This document shows positions 1 through 6,619 of a stretch of 7,137 nt of DNA, piece by piece. The notes under the pieces are model-generated. The model did not search any database. It saw nothing but the letters and a program-made list of their open reading frames with translations, and was not told where the DNA came from. The stretch is from assembly GCA_964502465.1 (NCBI GenBank), contig CAZCWX010000627.1, positions 1 to 7,137 of the forward strand, given 5' to 3'. Position numbers and translations under genes: made by a program. Origin of the DNA: CAZCWX01 sp964502465. GTDB taxonomy: Bacteria > Desulfobacterota > Binatia > Bin18. Position 1 is the stretch's first letter. Each line of letters starts with the position of its first letter.

Positions 1-186
1 TTCCATGTGCAGGCTGGGTCCGCACTCCCATTAGTCAAGCTTGACGAGGAGCCTGAAACAAAAGCCCTGCTCTGGCCGCTGCTCAGCGGGCCGCCAGTCT
101 CTCACTTCTTGGCTGTGAAGCGACAGCGAGGACGTGTACGAGCGACTCTGCTGAGTCCTTCTCTGCAAGAAGCGGTTGCGGTCTAA
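1..186 (+). CDS. Possible 3' end of a plus-strand gene, unknown product (partial)
   Basis: Reading frame 1 is open from the first base of the window to a TAA at 184-186, giving 61 residues with no start codon needed inside the window. The translation starts FHVQAGSALPLVKLDEEPE and ends in a basic stretch followed by LLSPSLQEAVAV. It has a natural residue mix, but I recognise no family, motif or membrane segment. If real, it is the C-terminus of a gene that begins left of the window and runs convergently toward the antiporter gene, with 57 bp between the two stop codons. An open frame of 61 codons can occur by chance, and third-position G+C is only mildly raised, so this is a tentative call. 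Confidence 0.3.
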   Translation, partial: FHVQAGSALPLVKLDEEPETKALLWPLLSGPPVSHFLAVKRQRGRVRATLLSPSLQEAVAV

Positions 187-243
187 CAGTGTACCAGTCT
201 TCTGTGGTTTGCTTTAGACGACACCGATTCTTATCCCTATGCT

Positions 244-2082
244 TTACGACAGTACCTCATCCCGCCTACTCAGGAGAACAACTTGTTCTTCCCGCAAAGC
301 GTCTAATCCTTCTGGCGTGAACTCTTCGATGATCTGGGCGATCTGTGCCGCAGAATGCAAGTGCGGGACGAACACATAGTCCGCTCCTTGTTCGTATAAT
401 CTGAGCGCTTGCTGAATCCCTCCAGCGGTCACCACAACTTTCGCTGAAGGACAGAGGCGACGCACGTGCTGAAGCAATTTTGCGTTGGACGTGCCTTTGA
501 GGATCGCGTCAGGAATCGTCGCCACAATCAACGCTGCATCGTGGAACTCAGCGTGTTTCAGCGTATCCATGTGAGAGATATCACCGTAGAGACAGCGAAT
601 ACCGCGCCGTTGTAGCTCCCGATGGACAACCGGGTTAAAGTCAATCACCAAGGTTTCCTCGAGTACCGGGTGGCGCCTCTCGGCTGTACTCAATTGTTCA
701 AATTCGTGCAGAATGGCACTGGCCTCGCGATAAAATCCCAGGAAGACTATCCGTACAGCTTTCTCTTCCTCGTGTCTAAGCTGTGCGTCTTGAGTATGGG
801 AAATATCTGGGATGCGTAGACGCGTGAGCCAGCGGCTGCAGAGCTGATACAGCGCGTGGCTGGAGTTGATCATGTACGTCGATGCCGTCGAGGTGAGCGC
901 AAAGATGAAAATAATTAACGACATCACGTGATCGTCGATGTGCCCGGCAGCAAGACCTAAGGACGCAATCACGAGCGAAAACTCACTGATCTGCGAAAGA
1001 TTAATCGCCGGAAGCAGACTCACACGATGTCCATAGCGCATAACGGAGAGGAGCGGAAATACGGACAGGAAGCGGCTCGCTACCAGAAAGAGCGACGAGG
1101 CCACCGCAGTCAGCAGGATACCAAGGGTTGGCATGGGGATTTGCATGCCCAACGCCACAAAGAAGAGGGTGACGAAAAAGTCCCGAATGCTGGTAATTTT
1201 GGCTACAATATCCAGATTGTAGGGGAACGTCGAAAGCGCAATCCCCGCAATCAACGCTCCCATCTCTCGCGACAGCCCTGCATAATCAGCTCCTGCACAG
1301 ACAAGGAAACACCAGGCCAGGGCCGAGACCAACATGAGTTCAGGCAGTTTGGCAATAGAATGAAATAGGGAGGGCAAGACATAGCGACTTGCGAGGAGGC
1401 TCACCGCTACCAACACCGCACCTTTCCCGAAAGAAGCAGCCAGGGGACCAAACTCTGGCTGTTGCAGGTTTGGTTGCAGTGCCAGTACCACAATCGCCCA
1501 GACGTCCTGGAAGATGAGAATCCCCAGGGTAATACGGCCCGGCAGGGTATCGAGTTCAAACTTGTCATAGAGCAGCTTGACGACGATCATCGTGCTGCTG
1601 AGCGCTGAGGTCACCGCCATGTAGCCGAGTCCAAACGGTCCGCCGACGGCTCCCTCTTGACCAATACGGAAGCCGAGCAGCGCGTAAAAGAAAAAGCCCA
1701 ATGCTACACAAATCAAGAACTGCAGAATGCCGGTCACAATAACCGGCTTGCCCGAAGCACGCAGTTTCTTGAGATCCATTTCTAAGCCGATAATGAACAG
1801 CAGCAGGATCAAGCCGATCTCGGCGATCGCCTCAATCGTCTCTGGATCAGTAATCAACTGAAAGCCCACTTCCGGCCCAATCAACAGACCAGCAACGAGA
1901 TAGGCGAGCAGAAGGGGTTGTTTAAGCTTGCTTGCGATCAACGCGCAGATTGCGGCGACAGCGACACACAGGCCGATACCGCCTAACAAATCACCATGAG
2001 AAACAGACGCTGGCGAGGAATTTTCCGCTACAAGAGAGAGCACGCCTTCAGCGTGGGACAGAACATCGCTCACAGGTTGCAT
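244..2082 (-). CDS. CPA2-family cation:proton antiporter (KefB/KefC-like) with C-terminal RCK/TrkA-N domain
   Basis: This is a 612-residue inner-membrane protein expected to exchange K+ or Na+ for H+ in pH or ion homeostasis. Residues about 33-425 form the Na+/H+ exchanger domain with a dozen or so hydrophobic helices. Family hallmarks are KLKQPLLLAYLVAGLLIGPE (52-71), EIGLILLLFIIGLEM (88-102), LSSTMIVVKLL (161-171) and the ion-path Gln-Asp pair at 192-193 in LIFQDVWAI. From about residue 442 a cytoplasmic Rossmann-type RCK-N domain follows, with Asp481 after the second strand and YGD at 499-501. Its first glycine motif reads LGFYREA rather than GxGxxG, so nucleotide binding may be altered. 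An upstream GTG at 2094 would add four residues, but only the ATG at 2082 has a G-rich stretch (GGGTGGGG) at ribosome-binding distance. No KefF-like partner gene is adjacent. The ion specificity is not readable from sequence; the family call is secure. Confidence 0.93.
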   Translation of the reverse strand: MQPVSDVLSHAEGVLSLVAENSSPASVSHGDLLGGIGLCVAVAAICALIASKLKQPLLLAYLVAGLLIGPEVGFQLITDPETIEAIAEIGLILLLFIIGLEMDLKKLRASGKPVIVTGILQFLICVALGFFFYALLGFRIGQEGAVGGPFGLGYMAVTSALSSTMIVVKLLYDKFELDTLPGRITLGILIFQDVWAIVVLALQPNLQQPEFGPLAASFGKGAVLVAVSLLASRYVLPSLFHSIAKLPELMLVSALAWCFLVCAGADYAGLSREMGALIAGIALSTFPYNLDIVAKITSIRDFFVTLFFVALGMQIPMPTLGILLTAVASSLFLVASRFLSVFPLLSVMRYGHRVSLLPAINLSQISEFSLVIASLGLAAGHIDDHVMSLIIFIFALTSTASTYMINSSHALYQLCSRWLTRLRIPDISHTQDAQLRHEEEKAVRIVFLGFYREASAILHEFEQLSTAERRHPVLEETLVIDFNPVVHRELQRRGIRCLYGDISHMDTLKHAEFHDAALIVATIPDAILKGTSNAKLLQHVRRLCPSAKVVVTAGGIQQALRLYEQGADYVFVPHLHSAAQIAQIIEEFTPEGLDALREEQVVLLSRRDEVLS

Positions 2083-2239
2083 ACACCGCCCCACCCTGCA
2101 GATACAACTGTTTGGTCATCTACTGAGCAGAAAAGACAAAAGAAAGGGGGGTGAAGGCAGCACACAAGGTGCGTTCGATCAGGTGCGAGCGGTCTTTGAG
2201 CAAGAACAAACAAACCAACTGAAAGACGTAGCGTGATAA

Positions 2240-2265
2240 GGGGGCGAGCCGCTGGCCATGCCCCC
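2240..2265 (-). terminator. Nested GC-rich stem-loop between the LLM and antiporter genes, possible terminator
   Basis: GGGGGC (2240-2245) pairs perfectly with GCCCCC (2260-2265), and inside it GCC pairs with GGC around a 3-base loop, giving a stacked hairpin. It lies 46 bp past the stop codon of the LLM gene and about 160 bp before the antiporter gene. On the minus strand it is followed by TTATCA, which is a poor U-tract, so intrinsic termination would be weak. It may instead stabilise the upstream mRNA 3' end. The structure itself is clear; its role is inference. Confidence 0.35.
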
Positions 2266-2311
2266 ACAGTGAGTCCTGCTGTGTGTTCTTGATTTGAGGT
2301 GCGAAAAAGGA

Positions 2312-3421
2312 TTACGCCCGCGCTTCCGCCTCAGGCATAAACAATGAGAATGCCTGATTGTCTTGCAACACCGGTTTCACCTTTTCGGCAAACAGCCGCA
2401 TGTTCTTCTCACAGGTTTTGTACGGCATGCCGCCGTAGCTAAACTGCCCCACAAAGTGGTCCATCCCCGTCTTGTTGCGGATCTCAGCGATCTTATCGAG
2501 GCATTGCTGTGGTGTACCAGCAACATGCAGACTGGCGAAGAACTCTACCGCCTTTGCCTTCACTGTCGGATCAGAGAATTTCGAGTACGTTTTCGCCATC
2601 TTGGCGTAAAACTCATACCCTTTCACCCCGGTCAGATGCCCATCAGAAAAGTGATAGTGCGCGTCGATGGAGTCGAACATGGCGCCCATGTAGACACGCG
2701 CGTCTTCGAGCGCTTCGTCGCCACTCTCGCGGACCGAGACGTTAATCAGACTAATCGGCGGCTTGGGGGTGAAACCGTTCGCTTGCGCTGTCGCTCGATA
2801 CCGCTGCACATCCGCTACCGTCGTGTCCCAATCCTTTTGTGGGACGATGAGCACTCCAATACCGAGCTTCGCCATGATCTCAGCAGACTCCGGACTGACC
2901 GAGGAGGCATAGAGACGTTTTTCCGGGTGAGAGATCGGTCGTGGCCGAATGCTCATTTCTGGAATCTTGTAGAATTGCCCATCATAGGAGAACCGCTCCT
3001 TCGTGAGTGCGGTGATCACAATCTTTGCCGCCTCTTCAAAACGGGCGCGGGCTTCATCCATCGGGATGCGGAAGCCGTCGTATTCGACCGTGGCGGCACC
3101 ACGACCGAACCCAAAGATCGTCCGCCCACCAGACAGGTTATCGAGGACAGACATTTCTTCCGCGACTCGTACCGGATCGTGCCACGGGAGGACAATCACT
3201 GCCGTGCCTAGTTGGATCTGTTTCGTGGCACCGGCGAAGTAAGTTAACAACTGGACAACATTCGGCACCATGGCGTAGCCGGTGAAGTGGTGTTCGACAC
3301 TCCAGATGGAGTCGAATCCCAGCGGTTCAGCCAGTAAGCCAAGCCTGACGTCATCTTTGTAAATCTCGCCGTCCGGCTTCTCACCGACGTTTAACATAGA
3401 AATCGCGGTTCCGACTTTCAT
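2312..3421 (-). CDS. LLM-class (luciferase-like) flavin-dependent oxidoreductase
   Basis: This 369-residue soluble protein belongs to the bacterial luciferase-like monooxygenase superfamily, TIM-barrel enzymes that use reduced FMN or F420 for oxygenation or hydride transfer. Seen in the sequence are an N-terminal beta strand (KVGTAISML), the conserved DSIWSVEHHF (37-46) with Glu43 and His44-His45 in the active-site region, and LPWHDPVRVAEEMSVLDNLS (78-97). This is followed by GGR and GFGRG (104-108), the region that contacts the cofactor phosphate. The C-terminal part contains a GTPQQCLDKIAEI segment typical of the family. The start at 3421 is fixed by AAGGAGG (3427-3433) five bases upstream; an in-frame ATG nine codons earlier has no such site. 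It follows the DUF1329 gene by 142 bp and precedes the antiporter gene, which suggests a role in catabolism of an organic compound. Substrate and cofactor (FMN or F420) cannot be decided from the sequence. Confidence 0.93.
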   Translation of the reverse strand: MKVGTAISMLNVGEKPDGEIYKDDVRLGLLAEPLGFDSIWSVEHHFTGYAMVPNVVQLLTYFAGATKQIQLGTAVIVLPWHDPVRVAEEMSVLDNLSGGRTIFGFGRGAATVEYDGFRIPMDEARARFEEAAKIVITALTKERFSYDGQFYKIPEMSIRPRPISHPEKRLYASSVSPESAEIMAKLGIGVLIVPQKDWDTTVADVQRYRATAQANGFTPKPPISLINVSVRESGDEALEDARVYMGAMFDSIDAHYHFSDGHLTGVKGYEFYAKMAKTYSKFSDPTVKAKAVEFFASLHVAGTPQQCLDKIAEIRNKTGMDHFVGQFSYGGMPYKTCEKNMRLFAEKVKPVLQDNQAFSLFMPEAEARA

Positions 3422-3467
3422 ACAAGCCTCCTTTATTCCTCTCTGCAATGAAGTCAGAGGGTAATCT

Positions 3468-3545
3468 GAAAACGTAAAACATAATGAGTAATAGAGGCCC
3501 CCTCATCGTACGCTTTACGCTTTCCATTTCACGTATGACGTTTTC
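3468..3545. repeat. Intergenic repeat: 8-bp inverted ends plus five degenerate heptamers
   Basis: The 142-bp gap between the DUF1329 and LLM genes contains GAAAACGT (3468-3475) and its perfect reverse complement ACGTTTTC (3538-3545), which bound a 78-bp segment. Within it, 3507-3541 reads on the minus strand as five back-to-back heptamers: ACGTCAT, ACGTGAA, ATGGAAA, GCGTAAA, GCGTACG, roughly fitting RCGTRAA. Near the middle GAGG-CCC-CCTC (3494-3504) can fold. Heptanucleotide short tandem repeats (STRR) are known between genes of filamentous cyanobacteria; this is the same kind of sequence by appearance only. It could equally be an old small mobile element. I saw no convincing promoter for the LLM gene in this gap. 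Confidence 0.45.
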
Positions 3546-3563
3546 CGCCCAAGCAACACCTTC

Positions 3564-4883
3564 CTATCGTCTCCCACTGACCATATTGCGCACAGAGTAG
3601 AACTGTTTGGCTCGCCCCGGAGAAAACTCTCTCCGCACGACATAACAGTGCGTGAAGGTGGCATGTGGCTTTTGCACATTGAGTACCGTATTCCCAACGT
3701 GCAGAAAAACGTGCGCCCCAGCGTTGCGGGCATAGTCAACTTTCACGTAGGGCGCTTGCATAGCTTCTTCTGTCGCATAGCTCTCGGAATACTTGAGGAA
3801 GTCCTGCCCCAGACGGAACAGTTGACCTGTGCGGTCATACGCCGTCATCCACAGGGTCCAAAAAATCTCGGTATCAATAAAGATCAATTTATAGCCATAG
3901 GGATGATTCTCTTTCTTGGGTATCAATTCCAAGACATGCACTTCACGCGGCTCCCAGCGGGTTTTCTGCGGCACCCACAGGTTCGGCCCCCCAGCTTCCG
4001 GATGGGTCGGCACATTCACCGTGGCCAGCACCCACTTTTTGCCCAGATAGGCCCAGTTCTGTTCGTGTACTTTGCCGCCGAACCCCATGGCATCCTCACG
4101 GATAAAATCCATACCCATAGTTTCACTGGTACGCTCGGAGGATAACACGCGGCGAGGTTTGCGTTGCGAGGGGGTATACTGCCAACTGTCGTTCTCTTTA
4201 TATGGGTCGGTATATTCGATCTGTAAGTTACGCGCTCCCGCCAGATCACGCGGGCTGCGGAACTCCATGATCGATTTGTACTTGACCCCCTCATAACCAG
4301 GGACCAGACAATACTCACCTTTGGCATATTCAGCTGTGGTCGAAACGAATTCCCACTGCCGGCTTAATGTCCCACCGACCCCTCGTCCCCAGGCAACCAT
4401 GGGCATGAAGAAATCACTATGACCGGGTCGCCAGTACATGTTCCAAAAGACCTTCACCGCGGCTTGCGGATCATCTGGTTTGATCTCCGGAAATGGCCAC
4501 CCTCCGCCGTTAAATCCGAGCAATGCTCCCTGATTATCAAGCTGGTAGTCGCTGACCATGCTCTTTCCCCAGTCAGCAGGAGGAGGATACGTTTCCTTGG
4601 CGGCAATCTCCATTTCCATGTCAGGAAAGAAGTAAAACTCCCAGGACGGCTGCGGCATGAATGGGCGAAGACGTTCGATGTCCTTGAACGTGAGACGCTC
4701 ACCAGCCTGGAAAGCAGGAACGGCATCGCGATATTGCTCAAGCCAATCTCGTATTGCTTGGTAGCTGCGATCTGTTTCTGCCAGCGCTAGGGAAGCGCAG
4801 AACAGTCCGACAACGAACGAAAACAACACCTTCCGCAGAGTGCGGCAAAAGCGTGTTTGTGAGTGGTTGGCATTCCCCTGCAT
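3564..4883 (-). CDS. Exported DUF1329 family protein
   Basis: This 439-residue protein has a signal peptide: a basic n-region (RFCRTLRK, 11-18), a hydrophobic core (VLFSFVVGLFCASLALA) and an ALA|E signal peptidase I site after residue 35, predicting a periplasmic or outer-membrane-associated mature protein. There is no lipobox Cys at the cleavage point. DUF1329 features are clear: GGGWPFPEIKPDDPQAAVK (126-144), a repeated aromatic-rich beta pattern, and DSWQYTPSQRKPRRV (232-246), matching the family's D-W-Y-P then basic signature. Length agrees with the usual 420-460 residues. DUF1329 proteins have no proven reaction. They are thought to have a LolA/LppX-like lipid-binding fold and often accompany DUF1302 proteins or genes for hydrophobic-compound use; no DUF1302 gene is in this window. 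AAGGAGGA at 4888-4895 sets the start. Neighbours are the LLM oxidoreductase downstream and the phosphotriesterase upstream. Binding or moving a hydrophobic substrate across the envelope is my inference. Confidence 0.9.
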   Translation of the reverse strand: MQGNANHSQTRFCRTLRKVLFSFVVGLFCASLALAETDRSYQAIRDWLEQYRDAVPAFQAGERLTFKDIERLRPFMPQPSWEFYFFPDMEMEIAAKETYPPPADWGKSMVSDYQLDNQGALLGFNGGGWPFPEIKPDDPQAAVKVFWNMYWRPGHSDFFMPMVAWGRGVGGTLSRQWEFVSTTAEYAKGEYCLVPGYEGVKYKSIMEFRSPRDLAGARNLQIEYTDPYKENDSWQYTPSQRKPRRVLSSERTSETMGMDFIREDAMGFGGKVHEQNWAYLGKKWVLATVNVPTHPEAGGPNLWVPQKTRWEPREVHVLELIPKKENHPYGYKLIFIDTEIFWTLWMTAYDRTGQLFRLGQDFLKYSESYATEEAMQAPYVKVDYARNAGAHVFLHVGNTVLNVQKPHATFTHCYVVRREFSPGRAKQFYSVRNMVSGRR

Positions 4884-4919
4884 GTTATCCTCCTTTTGGT
4901 CAACGCGGCGGGGGTGGTG

Positions 4920-5064
4920 AGAGCGACCCTACAGCGCTTTTCGTTTGTGATGAATATACTCGTTACTGCTACTTTTCCCCTCACCCTGTCCCTCTCCCAC
5001 AAGGGGAGAGGGAACCCAAGAATCGTCTCTTCATAACAAATGCAAGCCACTGTAGAGTCGCCCT
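4920..5064. mobile_element. MITE-like non-coding element with long terminal inverted repeats
   Basis: Of the 211-bp gap between the phosphotriesterase and DUF1329 genes, about 145 bp form an imperfect inverted repeat. The left end 4923-4954 and the reverse complement of the right end 5030-5061 match at 25 of 32 positions. Both begin GCGAC, then C or T, then CTACAG, and both end ATGAA. Adding the outer AGA/AGG bases gives termini of the form AGRGCGACYCTACAG. The interior carries a separate perfect 9-bp hairpin (4990-5012). There is no coding capacity, so mobility would need a transposase supplied elsewhere. TGAG at 4918-4921 and again at 5064-5067 could be a 4-bp target duplication, but that is weak. 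It begins 30 bp after the phosphotriesterase stop codon and may interrupt or terminate read-through into the DUF1329 gene. Confidence 0.6.
4990..5012. repeat. CCCTCTCCC/GGGAGAGGG hairpin inside the MITE-like element
   Basis: CCCTCTCCC (4990-4998) pairs perfectly with GGGAGAGGG (5004-5012) across a 5-base loop, preceded by a CCCCTCACCC stretch. This pyrimidine/purine hairpin type turns up between genes in many unrelated bacterial genomes, in my recollection. Neither strand has a T-run after the stem, so it is not a classical intrinsic terminator, though it could still stabilise mRNA ends or slow transcription from either side. Confidence 0.6.
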
Positions 5065-5094
5065 GAGGAAAAAGGTGGGTGAGGCTGTTTCCCG

Positions 5095-6066
5095 CTAGCC
5101 ACCAAAGTAACTGCGTGGATTATCCACCGTCATCGTGCGAATCGTGCCTTCGCTGACACCTGCCTTGCTCAGGGCTGGCAGGATGTTTTTCATAATGTGG
5201 GTGTAATTCCAATTGGGACACTTATCCATAAAATCTTGCCAGGCTTTTGTGACTCGCCCTAACCAGCAGTTTACCATATCATGTGACAGCATGATGCGAT
5301 CATACCCCACAGCCAGCAGCCCAATCAGCGAAGCGAGGCGCATCTTATCTGAAGCGATAGTCTCAATGCCAAAGCGGTCGAAACCAATCCAGGCACCGCG
5401 ATCCAAGATATCAAAGTAGTACCGCATGTCCCCAACGCCACAGGCATGACCAATCAAGACCCGATTAAAATCCACTCCTTCGTCAGCAAACACATCCAAA
5501 GTCTCACGACCAAATGGTCCCAATTCGTCATTGTGACAGAGAATCGGCGCGCCAGTGGCCTTGTGCGCACGCGCCGCAGCGCGCAGGCATTTCTCTTCAT
5601 GAGGACCAATCTGCTTGGCCGTTTCTGTCATACCCGGAATCCCCCCAGTCGCGGTCTTGATGATCCCAGCCTTGATACCAGTGTTGCCAATGCCCTCGGT
5701 GAGTTCGTGCACGTATACCTCGGCAACGTCGTCCGCCGGCAGGCTACGGAAGTGCGGCGGGATCCCTAACGCCTCGTTGTAGAGGCCAGTCGCCATGATG
5801 ACACGTACACCGGACTTGTCGGACACCTCAGCGGCAAATTCTGGATCGCGTCCGAGCTCCATGGGGCACGGATCAACAAATGACGAAACACCCAGCCCCT
5901 TAATCTCTTTGAGCTTCTCAGTCGCCTTCGCCACTTCACGCTTACGATCAAAGCCGTAATTGTCGAGTTCCCAGCCGGGAAATCCGGCGGTCAGATGTTC
6001 ATGGATGAGGGTAAACCCAAGCTCTTCAGGGTTACACGGGCCTAACACAGAGTGAACAGTTGCCAT
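5095..6066 (-). CDS. Phosphotriesterase-family (amidohydrolase superfamily) metal-dependent hydrolase
   Basis: This 323-residue cytoplasmic TIM-barrel hydrolase matches the usual phosphotriesterase/PLL length. All expected binuclear metal ligands are visible: HEH at 22-24 (LGFTLIHEHL), the bridging Lys137 that is normally carbamylated (GIIKTATGG), His178 (ILCHNDE), His207 (LIGHACG) and Asp263 (MLSHDMV). The N-terminal phrase VLGPCNPEELGFTLIHEHL is the standard family opening. Members hydrolyse phosphotriesters, lactones or carboxylic esters; most genomic relatives are lactonases or of unknown substrate, so paraoxonase activity should not be assumed. There is no signal peptide. AAGGAG at 6071-6076, four bases before ATG 6066, fixes the start, and a sigma70-like promoter lies at 6113-6141. 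It is followed by the MITE-like element and the DUF1329 gene. With the LLM oxidoreductase nearby it may act in degrading an ester or lactone intermediate, which is inference. The family call is firm. Confidence 0.94.
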   Translation of the reverse strand: MATVHSVLGPCNPEELGFTLIHEHLTAGFPGWELDNYGFDRKREVAKATEKLKEIKGLGVSSFVDPCPMELGRDPEFAAEVSDKSGVRVIMATGLYNEALGIPPHFRSLPADDVAEVYVHELTEGIGNTGIKAGIIKTATGGIPGMTETAKQIGPHEEKCLRAAARAHKATGAPILCHNDELGPFGRETLDVFADEGVDFNRVLIGHACGVGDMRYYFDILDRGAWIGFDRFGIETIASDKMRLASLIGLLAVGYDRIMLSHDMVNCWLGRVTKAWQDFMDKCPNWNYTHIMKNILPALSKAGVSEGTIRTMTVDNPRSYFGG

Positions 6067-6086
6067 ACGACTCCTTTCTATAACGC

Positions 6087-6107
6087 TCTCAGCTATCAGC
6101 GGTCAGC
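6087..6107 (-). repeat. Three tandem degenerate heptamers in the phosphotriesterase leader
   Basis: On the minus strand 6107-6087 reads GCTGACC, GCTGATA, GCTGAGA, three exact-register heptamers sharing GCTGA. They lie between the predicted promoter and the ribosome binding site of the phosphotriesterase gene, so they would be transcribed in its leader. Together with the heptamers at 3507-3541 this suggests a heptanucleotide repeat family scattered between genes of this genome. Three units is short and a regulatory role is not implied. Confidence 0.4.
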
Positions 6108-6112
6108 CTTTC

Positions 6113-6141
6113 ATTATTGGCCGAGAACTTATCTTTATCAA
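6113..6141 (-). promoter_or_regulatory. Sigma70-like promoter for the phosphotriesterase gene
   Basis: On the minus strand TTGATA (6141-6136, 5 of 6 to TTGACA) is followed after exactly 17 bases by AATAAT (6118-6113, 5 of 6 to TATAAT). Transcription would begin near 6106, about 40 bases before the start codon and ahead of a clear AAGGAG site. The sequence match and spacing are good, but no experimental signal is available. If right, this gene is not dependent on transcription from the PIN/nuclease pair upstream. Confidence 0.45.
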
Positions 6142-6206
6142 TGTCTCTCTACTACCTCTATCTCAGCCACGGCGAGAAGTACAGAGTCTGCCACTGCGGG
6201 TTTCCC

Positions 6207-6252
6207 AACATCGCAGCAATACTGGGGGAACTCGCATATTTACAGCGATGTT
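6207..6252. repeat. 8-bp inverted repeat overlapping the stop of the nuclease-domain gene
   Basis: AACATCGC (6207-6214) is perfectly complementary to GCGATGTT (6245-6252), separated by 30 bases and overlapping the stop codon of the nuclease-domain gene. The wide loop and lack of a T-run on the minus strand after 6207 argue against a standard terminator. It may be chance or a weak 3'-end structure. Confidence 0.25.
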
Positions 6253-6589
6253 ATCGAATCCCTCCAAATACATCTGGATGCCTTGCGATCTGCTCTCTTA
6301 ACTCTTGGTCGTAGCGAATTGCAATCACCCGATAGCCTCGATTCCTCAGCCCGTGCCTCGTCTCTTCATCCCGAGCTACTTGGCTTGGCTGATCGTGCAC
6401 AGACCCATCGCAAAAGATGCAGATGTTCGGTGCGTAGAAAAAGTCTGGAATGCAGTTCGGTTCGGGAATCGCCTTTTGTGCCTCGTCTGGCAAACGATAG
6501 TGCTCAACTGCCAGAGCGTCGAGGAAGCAGCGTTCAAGGTCAGAACGAGAGTCAGTCAGCGAATGCAGCCATTCAATGAAGATACTCAT
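6251..6589 (-). CDS. Small DUF559/Vsr-like (PD-(D/E)XK type) nuclease-domain protein, possibly a helicase C-terminal remnant
   Basis: The 112-residue product looks like a restriction-endonuclease-fold domain. Helix one carries S16-x-x-Glu19 (SDLERCFLDAL), followed by LPDEAQ (33-38), then Pro48-Asp49 in IPDFFYAPN and ICIFCDGSVHD (56-66) with Asp61 and His65. The tail is RNRGYRVIAIRYD (82-94) and a closing PDVFG. The PD...CDGxxHD...GYRVI pattern is what I would expect at the C-terminus of large DUF1998-type or related helicases, and resembles Vsr and DUF559 nucleases. Here it stands alone, so it is either a detached fragment or a small nuclease in its own right. The only good start is ATG 6589, with a weak GAGAG upstream. 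The next in-frame stop upstream is the TGA of the PIN gene (6620-6622), so both share one frame 30 bp apart and are probably cotranscribed. The domain is likely real; function and activity are uncertain. Confidence 0.6.
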   Translation of the reverse strand: MSIFIEWLHSLTDSRSDLERCFLDALAVEHYRLPDEAQKAIPEPNCIPDFFYAPNICIFCDGSVHDQPSQVARDEETRHGLRNRGYRVIAIRYDQELREQIARHPDVFGGIR

Positions 6590-6619
6590 ATTCCACTCTC
6601 TGAGTATTTCTGCAAATGC

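Noticed and set aside
2083..2239. Promoter for the antiporter gene in the upstream gap
   Set aside because: I looked for paired -35/-10 boxes on the minus strand and found none with acceptable spacing and match, so none is annotated.
2363..3211. 282-codon open frame on the plus strand
   Set aside because: It lies wholly antisense to the well-supported LLM oxidoreductase gene, has no recognisable motif, and its product is rich in Arg and His as expected from a mirror frame.
3422..3448. Start of the LLM protein nine codons upstream at 3448
   Set aside because: The extension would translate the AAGGAGG ribosome site itself; the ATG at 3421 has ideal spacing and gives the standard family N-terminus.
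3648..4145. 165-codon open frame on the plus strand
   Set aside because: Antisense to the DUF1329 gene, whose signal peptide, motifs and ribosome site make the minus strand the coding one; no family features on the plus strand.
4787..5050. 87-codon minus-strand frame in the phosphotriesterase-DUF1329 gap
   Set aside because: It translates straight through the MITE-like inverted repeat and overlaps the DUF1329 signal-peptide region in another frame, so it is not a believable gene.
6052..6579. 175-codon plus-strand frame spanning the gap between phosphotriesterase and nuclease-domain genes
   Set aside because: The product is rich in Ser and Arg with no motif, and it overlaps the start of one supported gene and nearly all of another. 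The gap it covers is better explained by a promoter and leader.
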